A stretch of DNA of 64,000 bases from Cyclobacteriaceae bacterium (GTDB taxonomy: Bacteria > Bacteroidota > Bacteroidia > Cytophagales > Cyclobacteriaceae), in assembly GCA_023151255.1 (NCBI GenBank), contig JAKLJG010000002.1, forward strand, positions 213,774 to 277,773, in the 5' to 3' direction. The position numbers were made by a program, and so were the translations under genes. Every line of letters begins with the position of its first letter. The first letter of the stretch is position 1. Below, piece by piece: positions 18,453 through 28,400 of the stretch. The notes under the pieces were generated by a model. That model did no database searches and was not told the DNA's origin. It was given only the letters and a program-made list of their open reading frames with translations.

Positions 18453-19207
18453 TGAAACGAACTGTTTTAATAACCGGAGCAACTTCCGGCATCGGGCTGG
18501 CAACGGCAAAACTGCTGGCCCGGCATCCGTTCAGGCTGATACTCTGCGGCAGGAGGCTCGACAGGCTTAACGCATTGCAAACGGAATTGACCGGCTTAAC
18601 TGAATGCAAAGTTCTTTCGTTTGATGTTCGTGAATCGGAAGAGGTTCAGGCAGCTTTACAATCTTTACAGGGCGACTGGAAGGATATTGAGGTGCTCATT
18701 AACAATGCAGGCAATGCCCACGGGCTTGACCCAATTCAAACCGGTAAGCAATACGATTGGGATGCGATGATTGACATTAATGTAAAGGGGTTACTCTATG
18801 TTTCGCAACATGTTATACCTGGCATGACCGAACGAAAAAGCGGGCACATCATCAACATCGGTTCTATTGCCGGTAAGGAAGTATATCCGAATGGCAACGT
18901 GTATTGCGCCAGCAAGTTTGCCGTAGATGCGTTAACCAGGGGTATGCGCATGGATTTAAATCCGTATGGCATTAAAGTAACGGGCATTCATCCTGGGCTG
19001 GTTGAAACGGAATTTTCGTTGGTGCGGTTTAAGGGCGATGAGGCCAGGGCCTCGCAGGTTTATAAAGGCTATGAACCGCTAAAGGCCGAAGATATTGCCG
19101 AGTTGATTCTGTTTACCGTAACCCGACCGCCTCATGTGGTGCTTGCCGATGTGGTTGTTTTGCCGACTGCGCAGGCCTCGGCCACAATAGTTAAGAAAGA
19201 TCTTTGA
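18452..19207 (+). CDS. SDR family NAD(P)-dependent oxidoreductase (YdfG-like)
   Basis: 251 residues from ATG 18452, coupled to the porT stop. It shows the classical short-chain dehydrogenase signature: TGATSGIG at residues 9-16, NNAGNAHG near 88, catalytic Ser in NIGSIAGK, and YCASK (Tyr and Lys) near 152. The sequence most resembles YdfG-type 3-hydroxy acid/serine dehydrogenases that use NADP, an inference from overall length and motifs. The 3' end overlaps the convergent esterase by 17 bases. Confidence 0.92.
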   Translation: MKRTVLITGATSGIGLATAKLLARHPFRLILCGRRLDRLNALQTELTGLTECKVLSFDVRESEEVQAALQSLQGDWKDIEVLINNAGNAHGLDPIQTGKQYDWDAMIDINVKGLLYVSQHVIPGMTERKSGHIINIGSIAGKEVYPNGNVYCASKFAVDALTRGMRMDLNPYGIKVTGIHPGLVETEFSLVRFKGDEARASQVYKGYEPLKAEDIAELILFTVTRPPHVVLADVVVLPTAQASATIVKKDL

Positions 19208-19856
19208 GTTGGAGCAGTGTACTTTCATCAATATCGTGGCCACCGGCAAATGTAATTAGCTCTGGTGCGATACCCAGTTTTAGCGTTAGTTGCTTCATTT
19301 CGTTTAGCCGGTCGGGCGTAATAAAAGGATCGTTATTTCCGTAAACCACCAGAAACTCTTTGCCTGACAAGATTCTTTTTCCTGCTTCAAAATCCATATC
19401 GGGCGGTAAAATGCCCGACCACAGGATGAGCCGGTGAAGGTTGATTCGGCTGTCCAGTGCCCAGCGTGAGGCGGTGGCTGCGCCCTGCGAAAAACCAAGC
19501 AGGTTTATGCAAACCTCAGGGTATTTCTCTAATGCTGTTTTATAAATCGTGGTAAGGTATTCGCAGTAGTTATCAATGTCCATCAGTCGGTTTTCGCGGG
19601 TCATCCAAGTGGCACCAACCCGGTTGTTGCCGGTGCGTGTACGCGTTGGCAAATCTTCAACATAAAACCGCGACAAGCCTTCGGGTGCTATAACACAGGT
19701 TTCGCTATCAACCAGCGCGTTGAATTTTTTTAGAAAGTATTGGGCCAACTGGCCGTAACCGTGAAGTACAATCCACACATTTTTGGTTTGCTGGTTCAGG
19801 GTACCTGCTATATAGTACCGTGCTTTAAACTGAAATTGAACTGCCTGCTCTTTCAT
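19191..19856 (-). CDS. phospholipase/carboxylesterase-type alpha/beta hydrolase
   Basis: 221 residues. The nucleophile elbow GFSQGAAT (about 122-129) and HGYG oxyanion motif (about 32-35) mark a serine esterase of the carboxylesterase/phospholipase family. The acid is in NNDPFIT and the histidine in GGHDID near the C-terminus. It has no signal peptide, so it is probably cytosolic. It is separated from the upstream minus-strand block by a terminator hairpin, so it is probably its own unit. Confidence 0.88.
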   Translation of the reverse strand: MKEQAVQFQFKARYYIAGTLNQQTKNVWIVLHGYGQLAQYFLKKFNALVDSETCVIAPEGLSRFYVEDLPTRTRTGNNRVGATWMTRENRLMDIDNYCEYLTTIYKTALEKYPEVCINLLGFSQGAATASRWALDSRINLHRLILWSGILPPDMDFEAGKRILSGKEFLVVYGNNDPFITPDRLNEMKQLTLKLGIAPELITFAGGHDIDESTLLQLKDLS

Positions 19857-19874
19857 GCGGTGAAGGTAAGCAAT

Positions 19875-19907
19875 AAAAAACCCTGGCCTTTGCAGGTCAG
19901 GGTTTTT
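19875..19907 (-). terminator. terminator ending the 33201-to-19925 gene block
   Basis: AAAAACCCTG (19876-19885) pairs with CAGGGTTTTT (19898-19907), and CCT/AGG extend the stem inside around a short loop. Read on the minus strand it lies 18 bases beyond the stop at 19925 and has a T-run, so it should end the long minus-strand operon. Confidence 0.8.
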
Positions 19908-19924
19908 GCAAACTTGTTTTTCAT

Positions 19925-20347
19925 TTACCGCTTAAATCCGAGGGCGCTGCCTCCGCAATACGAAGTAGAGCCATCAAACGTGTATTGAATGTAGTAAATA
20001 CCGGTTGCATTGCAGGGGTAGGCAATGGCCGCAATGTATTGGCCGTTGATTTTACTGGTGGCCACTTTGTTCCGGTTGGAATCATACAAGGTCACTACAA
20101 TACCATCGGTTGGCTGTGAAGGGGCGCAGATGTTTATCATGTACTGTGTTCCTTTAGTGAACACATAGGAGTATTCCACTTTATCTTTTGATCCGCCTGT
20201 GCCGTCTATTTTGTAGCTCTTTAAAAAGTTAAACCCTGATGCCAGCTTGGGTATGCACTGATTTGAAAGATTTTCAGAATTGCACTGAGCAGCGGCATCG
20301 GCTGAGACTATAAAAAGCGACAAAGCAAGAATGATTATGTGTTTCAT
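19925..20347 (-). CDS. small secreted protein, unknown
   Basis: 140 residues with a signal peptide (1-20, ending DAAAQ) and five cysteines after it, suggesting a disulfide-bonded periplasmic or exported domain. The middle (YSYVFTKGTQYMINICAP, IVVTLYDSNRNKVATS, GIYYIQYTFDG) looks like a beta-sandwich of the pre-peptidase C-terminal type, a weak similarity. It follows the lipoprotein gene by 15 bases and precedes a terminator, so it is the last gene of the sensor/partner-switch block. No function can be assigned. Confidence 0.75.
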   Translation of the reverse strand: MKHIIILALSLFIVSADAAAQCNSENLSNQCIPKLASGFNFLKSYKIDGTGGSKDKVEYSYVFTKGTQYMINICAPSQPTDGIVVTLYDSNRNKVATSKINGQYIAAIAYPCNATGIYYIQYTFDGSTSYCGGSALGFKR

Positions 20348-20362
20348 AGGTTGTCGGTTATC

Positions 20363-21262
20363 TTAGCTAATAATCTTATTTCTGATTGATCCTGTTATCG
20401 TTCTGATGTTGGTAATATCATCAGGGGTAATATCAATGGTAGTGGTGCTGTTGTCTTTAATAACCATAACCCCGTTTACTACTTCGAAGGTTGATTCCTT
20501 ATACGTATAGGTGATGTTTACCTTATCAAAGGCTTTTTTCAGTTCTTCCATATCGGTAAGTAGCGCGGCCATGTTCTGGTCAACGTCTTTGTAGAAACTC
20601 AGCAAGAGCAGAATGTTTTCAAGTATTACTTTCTGTTCACCTATTTTTTCCTGCAACTCCTTGTTGTTGGGATCCTGAGCTGCAACGTTACAGGTAATGT
20701 GCATAGCTTCGAGCCATCCGCCCGTAAGCAGTAATACACTCAGGTTTGCCCGTCCCTGGGTTTGCAGGTAGTGGTTAATGTTATTAAAGTTCTGGGTAGT
20801 TATTAACAAAAGTGAGTCCAGATTTTTACTGTTGGTGGCCAGTCGGCCAATAGTTTCAATGTCAAAAAACTGGCCAATATTAAGCCCATCGGCCAGGCTT
20901 TTAATGGCCGACATGTATTTAACGCCATCCTGGTTTTGCTCGTAAATGTTGGTATATCCCAAATCGGTACCATAAATTCCAAGATTAAGCGCCTTTTTAT
21001 AGTTGCTGTTGTATTTAGGCAGGTTATCGGCTGAGTTCAAGTAGTTTACATTGTATTTTTTTCCCGATTCTTTCAACAGTACTGAAATTTCCAGCGGGCT
21101 GGGGATTTGCTGGAGAATGTCACCAATAACTGCTTCCGAAATGGAAGGTCCCGTTATTTTGGCCGAATCGAGGCTTTCCATGAAGGCCTGTTCATCTGAC
21201 TTTTTGCCCGACCCGCAACCCGATAACAAGGCTGCGATTAGGGTGTATTTGATTATTTTCAT
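20363..21262 (-). CDS. lipoprotein of unknown function
   Basis: 299 residues. The N-terminus MKIIKYTLIAALLSGCGSG is a lipoprotein signal with lipobox LSGC (Cys16). The rest is mostly helical with no familiar domain; a segment LNLGIYGTDLGYTNIYEQ sits around residue 92-109. It lies 67 bases downstream of the ABC transporter gene on the same strand, so an accessory role in that transporter is plausible but unproven. Confidence 0.75.
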   Translation of the reverse strand: MKIIKYTLIAALLSGCGSGKKSDEQAFMESLDSAKITGPSISEAVIGDILQQIPSPLEISVLLKESGKKYNVNYLNSADNLPKYNSNYKKALNLGIYGTDLGYTNIYEQNQDGVKYMSAIKSLADGLNIGQFFDIETIGRLATNSKNLDSLLLITTQNFNNINHYLQTQGRANLSVLLLTGGWLEAMHITCNVAAQDPNNKELQEKIGEQKVILENILLLLSFYKDVDQNMAALLTDMEELKKAFDKVNITYTYKESTFEVVNGVMVIKDNSTTTIDITPDDITNIRTITGSIRNKIIS

Positions 21263-21329
21263 AATGCCTAAAATTAAGCGGTTACAAAGTTATAAATTCA
21301 GCATTCCTGACCAAAACAGTACAAGGCTG

Positions 21330-24300
21330 CTATTTTTTCTTCGGCAGATTTACTTTACCAAACAGGTTCACAAATTTTCTGAGTAATTCAAAGTATAAGG
21401 TAATATAAAAGAATACAGCCATTGCCCACACCACCAGCAGGTTGAAGGCAAAGGTGCTGAACTCGATGTTGAGAAAATATTTTTTAGGAGCGAAGAAATG
21501 TGTACGGTAGTTCAACAGACCTGCCGGTTTTGGATCAAGAAATATCGGGTTGATTTCCTGGATGAGTTGTCCGTTGTATTCCAGGATTCGGTTTTTGGTT
21601 GAAACATTTTTTACCAAGTCGGCCAGGCTTTCGTTGTAATACCGATTTTTATATTCATTCAGGTTATACGTTGATCCTTTTTCATTCTCTTTTTTGAAGA
21701 TGATTTGTTCGCGGTACGCAACGGCTTTGTTGTAGGCATCCTGATAAAATCTCCGGTAGGCTATTAAAAACTCTTCCAACATGGTGCTGAAGGTGGGTGT
21801 AAAAAGTTGAAGGGTCCAAGGTTCATTCAGGTTTACCTGTTCAAGTCCCCGCTTAAAGTAATCATCCTTTATTGTCTTTCGTATAATTTCAAGGTCTTTG
21901 GTCATTTGCTTACGCACTGAGTCATCGGCTGACCGGATGTTATCGGCAACGAACTTGCGTTTTTTCTCCAGTTCATCGGCCAGGAAAGAAGCCCGGAAAT
22001 CGGCCTGCGATTCGATTTTTTCGTAAGGGTAGTATGGCTTTTCGTATGAGTTGTTCATGAAATTATAAACGGCCAATGCCTCATATGCCCAGCGCGAGGC
22101 CATAAAGTCGGCTACCAACGGAACTTTGCCTTTTGTACTGATAATGTTGTTGAGTTTATCGAATCGAAATAATAGTCCGCTTAGAATCATTTGTGGAATA
22201 AGGAGCAACGGAATCATCACATACACAGTAACAGCCGAGTTGAAGGCTGAGGAGATATTCAGGCCCAGTACGTTGGCCATACACGAAACGGAAAACAGTA
22301 CAACCCAGAACGGGATGATCATGCGCCACTCTACTTCCAGTATCAGGTGCCCGATGAGTACAAAGGTGAGTGTTTGAATGGCCGAAAGCGTAAACAAGAT
22401 GGTGAGTTTCGACATCAGGTAACTGTTCCAGCTTAAATTCAAAAAGGATTCGCGCTTAAGTATTTTTCGATCGCGTATGATTTCTTCAGCGCTAACGGTT
22501 AATCCCATAAACAAGGCCACCACAATACTCATCAGTATAAAGGCCGGGAAATTATCGTTGAAGCGGAACACATACTCATTACCACCCGGTGCGCTTTTGT
22601 ATTTTATGATGAAGGCTAGAATAAGCGCCAGCAGCGGAGCTTCCAGCATGTTAATGAGCAGGTATTGCTTGTTGCTGAGTTTTGACAGGGTATCGCGCGT
22701 GATGAATATTACGGTCTGTTTGATTTTGTTGGGCAGGTTCAGGGAGTGAGGCGGTTCTTCTTTTACATCTTCAACCTTGCTTATTTTAAAGCGTTCATTA
22801 TACCACTCGTGCCATTGTACGGGGGTAATTTTTCGTTTGTTGGTGGGCTGGCCGTATTCATCCACCACCTTCGCTTCGATGATGTTGAAGATTTGTTCGG
22901 GGTTAACGTTACCGCAGGTTTCGCACTGGCCGCGGTTGCTGTCAACCTGCAGGGTTGATTTTTTGAAGTAGGTTACCGCTTCAACCGGAGGCCCGTAGTA
23001 GGCTGGGTAGCCCCCGGTATCCATAATAATCATCTTGTCGAACATTTTATAGATGTCCGATGAGGGTTGGTGGATGACCACGAAAATGAGTTTGCCTTTC
23101 AGTGAAAGTTCTTTGAGCAGGTCGATTACATTTTCCGAATCGCGAGAAGAAAGACCGGAAGTGGGCTCATCCAGAAAAAGAATAGCCGGTTCGCGGATGA
23201 GTTCCAGGGCGATGTTGAGCCGTTTACGTTGTCCACCGCTGATGGTCTTTTCAAGCGGGTTGCCCACTTTTAAATCTTTGCGCTGATCAAGGCCCAGGTT
23301 TTCGAGTACCTCCATAACCCGCTTGTGAATCTCTTCTTCTGTAAAGTGAGCGAAGCAAAGTTTAGCGTTATAGTACAGGTTTTGGTAAACGGTGAGTTCT
23401 TCAATGAGCAGGTCATCCTGCGAAACATAGCCGATCACACCATGTATTTTGTCTTTCTCCTCGAAAATATCGAACCCATTAATAAGAATTTTACCTACTG
23501 AAGGTTTGGCAAGTCCGGCCATTACATTCAGTAAGGTGGTTTTACCGGCACCGCTGGCGCCCATAATGCCTATCAGGCGGCCGGGGCCTTCAGAGACCTT
23601 TACATTGCGCAGGCCGATGGTGCCGTTGGGAAAACGGAATTCGTCAATTACTGCGTTGAACGAAAGTTTGGTGGTTTTTATTTCCTCATTGAAATCGGCA
23701 ATGATGTCGCTGTAATACAAGGCATCACCCGACTGGGTTTTAATGGTACTGCCGTGCGAAAACAGGTACACCCGGTTGGGTTGCATAATGAAGCCGTTCA
23801 TCAGCGTTGACTCTTCGCCAGCGTATTTTACAAAGTACATGTCAACGCTGCGCACGCGCATGCACACCAGGTCACCGGTAATGTGGATGTGCACGTGCTT
23901 GTGAAGTTTACCCGGTTCGGCATTTTCTTGGCTGTTGCCAATGAGAATGTCGGGATAGTTTAGCGAACGGGGTTCGGTTGCCGTTATAAAATCTTCAATC
24001 AGTTTATATTCACTCGGTTCAATATTAAATACAGTAGAAACTGTATTGATGATTTCCATCCGCTGGGCTGAGAAATTTTTGTCGGTTGCAACCAGTTCCA
24101 ACAACTTTATTAGTACAACAACTTTTTGTTTTTGGGTAAGGGTTTTGTTGATTTTTTTACAAATACCCAAAACGCGTACTGATTCTTTTACGCTGGTGAG
24201 TTTAGCCGCACCATCGGTTGTTTTGCCATACCCGGATTGCTCATCATACTGGGCCAGGTATTCTTTAAGCGTGTCCTGGTCCAGTTCGGTCTGGAAGAAG

Positions 24301-24398
24301 GTAATTACATACTGGCGCTCATTGGCGCTTACTCCGCCATCCTGTTTGGTAATGATGGCAAAAAGCTGGGTTAGCGCCTTGAGAATTTCCTCACTCAT
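21330..24398 (-). CDS. TerB-like / ABCG-type ABC transporter fusion
   Basis: 1022 residues. Residues about 1-150 form a helical TerB-like domain, and about 150-260 an extra beta-rich region resembling an FHA-type or cyclic-nucleotide-like fold (weak). An ABC ATPase follows: Walker A GASGAGKTT near 282, signature SGGQRKRLNIAL, Walker B AILFLDEPTSGL. Next comes a CETCGN CxxC motif near 500, then an ABCG-like membrane domain with about six helices from 575 onward. A large non-cytosolic insert lies before the last helix. Half-transporters of the ABCG type export lipophilic compounds; the substrate is unknown. It stands directly after siaC-like and siaB-like genes, suggesting it may be an output of that switch. 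Confidence 0.85.
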   Translation of the reverse strand: MSEEILKALTQLFAIITKQDGGVSANERQYVITFFQTELDQDTLKEYLAQYDEQSGYGKTTDGAAKLTSVKESVRVLGICKKINKTLTQKQKVVVLIKLLELVATDKNFSAQRMEIINTVSTVFNIEPSEYKLIEDFITATEPRSLNYPDILIGNSQENAEPGKLHKHVHIHITGDLVCMRVRSVDMYFVKYAGEESTLMNGFIMQPNRVYLFSHGSTIKTQSGDALYYSDIIADFNEEIKTTKLSFNAVIDEFRFPNGTIGLRNVKVSEGPGRLIGIMGASGAGKTTLLNVMAGLAKPSVGKILINGFDIFEEKDKIHGVIGYVSQDDLLIEELTVYQNLYYNAKLCFAHFTEEEIHKRVMEVLENLGLDQRKDLKVGNPLEKTISGGQRKRLNIALELIREPAILFLDEPTSGLSSRDSENVIDLLKELSLKGKLIFVVIHQPSSDIYKMFDKMIIMDTGGYPAYYGPPVEAVTYFKKSTLQVDSNRGQCETCGNVNPEQIFNIIEAKVVDEYGQPTNKRKITPVQWHEWYNERFKISKVEDVKEEPPHSLNLPNKIKQTVIFITRDTLSKLSNKQYLLINMLEAPLLALILAFIIKYKSAPGGNEYVFRFNDNFPAFILMSIVVALFMGLTVSAEEIIRDRKILKRESFLNLSWNSYLMSKLTILFTLSAIQTLTFVLIGHLILEVEWRMIIPFWVVLFSVSCMANVLGLNISSAFNSAVTVYVMIPLLLIPQMILSGLLFRFDKLNNIISTKGKVPLVADFMASRWAYEALAVYNFMNNSYEKPYYPYEKIESQADFRASFLADELEKKRKFVADNIRSADDSVRKQMTKDLEIIRKTIKDDYFKRGLEQVNLNEPWTLQLFTPTFSTMLEEFLIAYRRFYQDAYNKAVAYREQIIFKKENEKGSTYNLNEYKNRYYNESLADLVKNVSTKNRILEYNGQLIQEINPIFLDPKPAGLLNYRTHFFAPKKYFLNIEFSTFAFNLLVVWAMAVFFYITLYFELLRKFVNLFGKVNLPKKK

Positions 24399-24434
24399 TC
24401 AGGATAGAATTGGTTTCCGTTACCGGTAAACGTG

Positions 24435-24797
24435 TCAGTATGTTTTAAACTCAAACGGTATTTCAACCAGTTCGGAAAATTCCTGCCCGGCTTCTTCCAT
24501 ATCTTCATCATCCTCGTGGTAATACCATAAAATTTTCATGCCCTTAATGTCTTCCAGTGCGGAAAGAACATCGAGAATGAGTTTAGATGAGGCTGTATTA
24601 AAATACTCCAGCTTAAAAACAAAGTCGGTAGTAGGGTTTGGATCGGATCCGTAGTTGCCAATCCACTCCAGCACCGGGCGATAAAACTCGGCTGAGTCTT
24701 CGGGTAATGAACGGCCGGATATTTCAAAGATGCCATTCTTTTTATCCAGGATGATTTTCGGGGTATCTTCCGTTCCTTCGAGATTTAATATTTCCAT
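24435..24797 (-). CDS. SiaC-family (DUF1987) regulatory phosphoprotein
   Basis: 120 residues, the usual length of SiaC/DUF1987. The motif LEYFNTASSKLILD carries Thr68, which aligns with the residue phosphorylated in Pseudomonas aeruginosa SiaC (established there). It also has FEISGRSLPEDSAEFY, the conserved N-terminal core. In Pseudomonas unphosphorylated SiaC activates the diguanylate cyclase SiaD, but no such enzyme is encoded here. It lies between the siaB-like gene (25 bases away) and the ABC transporter gene. Confidence 0.9.
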   Translation of the reverse strand: MEILNLEGTEDTPKIILDKKNGIFEISGRSLPEDSAEFYRPVLEWIGNYGSDPNPTTDFVFKLEYFNTASSKLILDVLSALEDIKGMKILWYYHEDDEDMEEAGQEFSELVEIPFEFKTY

Positions 24798-24822
24798 GGT
24801 GATTAGTTTAAAACGTTCAACA

Positions 24823-25377
24823 TTAATTTTCGCCAGCTTCGCGCGGCACGTTTACTTTCAGGCAGAAGAAGCAGTACTCGGCATTCATTTCCGGAAATGC
24901 AAATTCAAGTTTGGCGCCTGATTTTCGGGCCATGTCAACAAAGCCAAGCCCGGCACCGCCTTTTTCAGAGATGGTTGTATTCTTGATAATCTCCTTGTAT
25001 AAATCTTTCAGGCCGTCTTTATCGAGGCTGTTGATTTTATCCAAGGCGGCTTTCAGTTTATCTACATTCACCTTGCGGATGGGGTTGCCGCTCATGATGG
25101 AGTAGCGGTTGGCTTCTTTGCCGATGAGGAAGATGGCGGCATGGCTGCGCGTTTGGCCATCAACCAGTTCATCGCTGTGTTTTACGATGTTCTGTAAGGA
25201 CTCCACCATTACATTGAACACTTTTCGCTTTATACTTGATTCTTCCCCGGAAGAATCAAGGTTGCGCTCGGCCATGGCCAGTATGGATTTGGTGGTTTCC
25301 TGGGTAAAATCGCCCTGGTACACCAGAATCAGTTTCTGCGACATCATGGTACGGTGCAGATCGTAAATGAAATTCAT
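24823..25377 (-). CDS. SiaB-family protein kinase (DUF6272)
   Basis: 184 residues with a GHKL-type fold: an N-box like MVESLQNIVKHSDE (about 50-63) and a glycine-rich GGAGLGFVDMARKSG segment near 140-154 that should bind ATP. In Pseudomonas, SiaB phosphorylates SiaC on a threonine; the same reaction is expected here on Thr68 of the adjacent protein. It is a serine/threonine kinase built on a histidine-kinase-like ATPase, as in anti-sigma-factor partner switches. It lies 90 bases downstream of the PP2C gene. Confidence 0.88.
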   Translation of the reverse strand: MNFIYDLHRTMMSQKLILVYQGDFTQETTKSILAMAERNLDSSGEESSIKRKVFNVMVESLQNIVKHSDELVDGQTRSHAAIFLIGKEANRYSIMSGNPIRKVNVDKLKAALDKINSLDKDGLKDLYKEIIKNTTISEKGGAGLGFVDMARKSGAKLEFAFPEMNAEYCFFCLKVNVPREAGEN

Positions 25378-25467
25378 TTTCAGTTGCTTATTTGAGGTTT
25401 CGAATTTATTAAGTTTTACATCAATATCGGCTATGCTATTTCTTCAAAATGAGGGATTTTCATACAT

Positions 25468-28400
25468 CTAAAATTTTATCCCTATCAGCAGTACATCATC
25501 GGTTTGCCGGGTATCGCCCCGCCAGGCTTCCCACTCGGTTTCGAAAATAACCGAGGCTTCGCGCATGGGCAGGGTATGCACCCGCTCAATAATTTCGCGT
25601 ATTTTCTTCGGTCCAAACTTGCGTCCTTCCGGTCCGCCAAACTGGTCGGGGAAGCCATCGGAACTGAAGTAGATGGAATCGCCTTTATCCAGTTTGATTT
25701 TGGTGTTGGTAAAGTTGGTTTGGTTTTTAAAGATACCGCCCCCTATTGGGAATTTATTGCCTTTTATTTCGTCCATAGCACCGCCCTTCATAATGTAGAG
25801 CGGGCGGTGTGCCCCGGCATATTCCACTTCGCGGGTGTTCATGTTTATTTTACACAGGGCGATGTCCATCCCGTCTTTGGTCGAAGCGTCTTCATCTTGC
25901 CGTAACGTTTTTGTAACGCCTTCATCCAGCAGGTCGAGTATAACGCCCGGGTCGGTAACTTTTCGGCTGCGTACAATATCGTTTAGCAGGAAGTACCCTA
26001 TCAGCGAAAGCAAGGCGCCCGGTACACCATGGCCGGTGCAATCCACGGCAGCAATGTAAATATCGTCTTTAACCTGCATGTACCAGGGGAAGTCTCCACT
26101 TACCACATCGCGCGGTTTATATAATATAAAGGAGTCGGGCAGGGCTCGGTTAATCACGCGGGTGTTGGGCAGGATGGCCGTTTGTATGCGTTTTGCGTAA
26201 TTGATACTCTCGGTGATCTTTTTGTTTTTGGCCTGGATTTCCAGTTCAATCATTTTCCTCTCGGTGATATCGTGCGATACGACCAGCACGGATTCCACTT
26301 TGTTGGTCTCGTCAAACTCCGGGATGGCATTCACCTGCATTACCCGTTTGCCCATTTCTGAGGGAAAATCCATTTCGGTGGCCACTGTATTTTCAGTGGC
26401 ATTAACCTGCTCAACAATCCGGAGCCAGGTTTCGAGTACTGATTTATCAAGTTCAACATCCTGCACTTTTCTGTTCAGGAACAAACTGGGGCTTTTGCCG
26501 GTGTACGATTCAATAACCGGGTTGATATAGGAGATGGCTTCCTGCTCAAGGCGTGTAATGAGGTCGGGCGAGTTTTCCGAAAGCGCCTGCATCTTGCTTC
26601 GCATGCGTTGTTCCTGCTCGGCTCTTCTGCGTTCGGTAATGTCGCGCGAGTTGAGGATGAAGCCGTGAATGGCCGGGTTGGACATGCAGTTGGTTCCGGT
26701 GGCTTCAATCCAGATGTAGTTGCCGTCTTTGGTTTTGTATTCAAACTGTACGGTAACTTTTTCATCCGGATTTTCCTTCATTTTCCGGAACAGGCCGTCA
26801 AAGATTTCGCGGTGGTCAGCATGTACGTTGTTCATATCGCTGCGGCCGATAAGTTCCTTCTGGCCGTAGCCGAGAATGGTTTCAACGGAAGGCGAGATGT
26901 AACGAATCGTTTCGTCTTCTTCGTAAATGGTAATTACTTCCGAAGCATTTTCCAACAGCAACTGCATGCGCTTCTGGGTGCGGTTTACTTCCTCTACCTG
27001 GTTCTCCAGTTCGCGGTTGGTCCGTTCCAGTTCTTCCTGCGTGGCCTGCATTTCTTCGGCATTTTGCCTGAGTACTTCCTGCTTTTCTTTCAGTTCGTTG
27101 CTCATGGCCTGCGATTCTTCGAGCAGCCTGCGGGTGCGTTCGTTAACTTTAATATTGAAGATGGTGCGGGCCAGAATTAAGCTGAGTTCTTCCACAAACT
27201 TTACCTGTGAAGGATTAAAGCGCTTCAAGCCGGCAAACTCCAGCACACCGTAAACTTCTTCATTGGTAATCAGGGGCACAATCAGAATGCAGGTTGGCCG
27301 TTGTTCGCCCAGCAAGCCCGAAGTAATGGTTACGTAATCAGGTGGTATTTCGGTGCGTAAAACTGTATCCTTTTCGATGGCAGCCTGGCCGACCAATCCC
27401 TCGGCAAAGCGAAAGCTTTTTTGCAGGTATTTTTTTCGCCCGTAGGCATAGCTGGCGCGCATTTCGATAAGTCGTTCGTTGCCTTCGTCATTTACCGCAT
27501 AGAAAGCGCCTTGGATAGCACCAATTTTATCAAGGATAAACCGGATGACGTCATCGCCCAGGGTATCGAGTGAATCGTGCAAGCGAAGGATTTCACTGAT
27601 TTCGGCAACGCCCCGAACAATCCAGTTGCGCTCGTTATCGCGCCTTTCATTTTCGATGAGGTTGTTGCGCATGGTGATGAGCGACAATCCCAACAGGTCA
27701 TTTTCACCTTCAGCCTCAAACTGGGTATCAAATTTGCCTTCGCCAATACGCTGGGTAAACTCGGCTTTTTGTTTGAGTGAGTTTACCAGGTGGTTTACTT
27801 TTTCGGTAATTTGTCCAAACTCATCGCGGCTGGTTACTTCAATGTTCTCCGGCAGCACTCCTTCTGCAACCATGCCCAGCAGGGTGCGTGTAGTGTTAAG
27901 GGGGCGCGTGAGCGAACGGGCGAACAGCATGGTGAGCAGGGTGGTAAGCAACACCATGCAGATGCCTGCATATATATAAATCCGGATTAAGCCGGCCGCA
28001 TCGCCATCGGCTTCGGCTACATCCATTTTGCCGATAAGACCCCAGCCGGGTAAGGCTAATGGTTTGCCGGTGTAATACACCGAGGCACCGCGGTAATCTT
28101 TTCCTGACACCATGGTGGTGGTGCCAGACAGGATGCGGTTGATGCCTTGCACAAACGGATCATCGGGATTAAAGATTTTAATGGCAGCGTTGGGCTCGAA
28201 GCGCAGCGGACTGGCCAGCAGAATTTTCTTATTGGTAACATCCTGCTTTACCAACAGGATTTCACCTGTATTGCCAACGCCTTTAGTTTCGGCCAGCGTT
28301 TGGTAAAGTTCGTTCAAATCAATGCGGGCAACAAGAAAATGCTCGCCACCTGCTATAGTGACAGGAGCAAAGCCAAACAGGTAATAACTATTTTTTTCTT

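Noticed and set aside
26608..27180. Plus-strand frame of 190 codons within the PP2C sensor gene
   Set aside because: Mirror of a conserved GAF/PAS coding region with no recognisable protein features.
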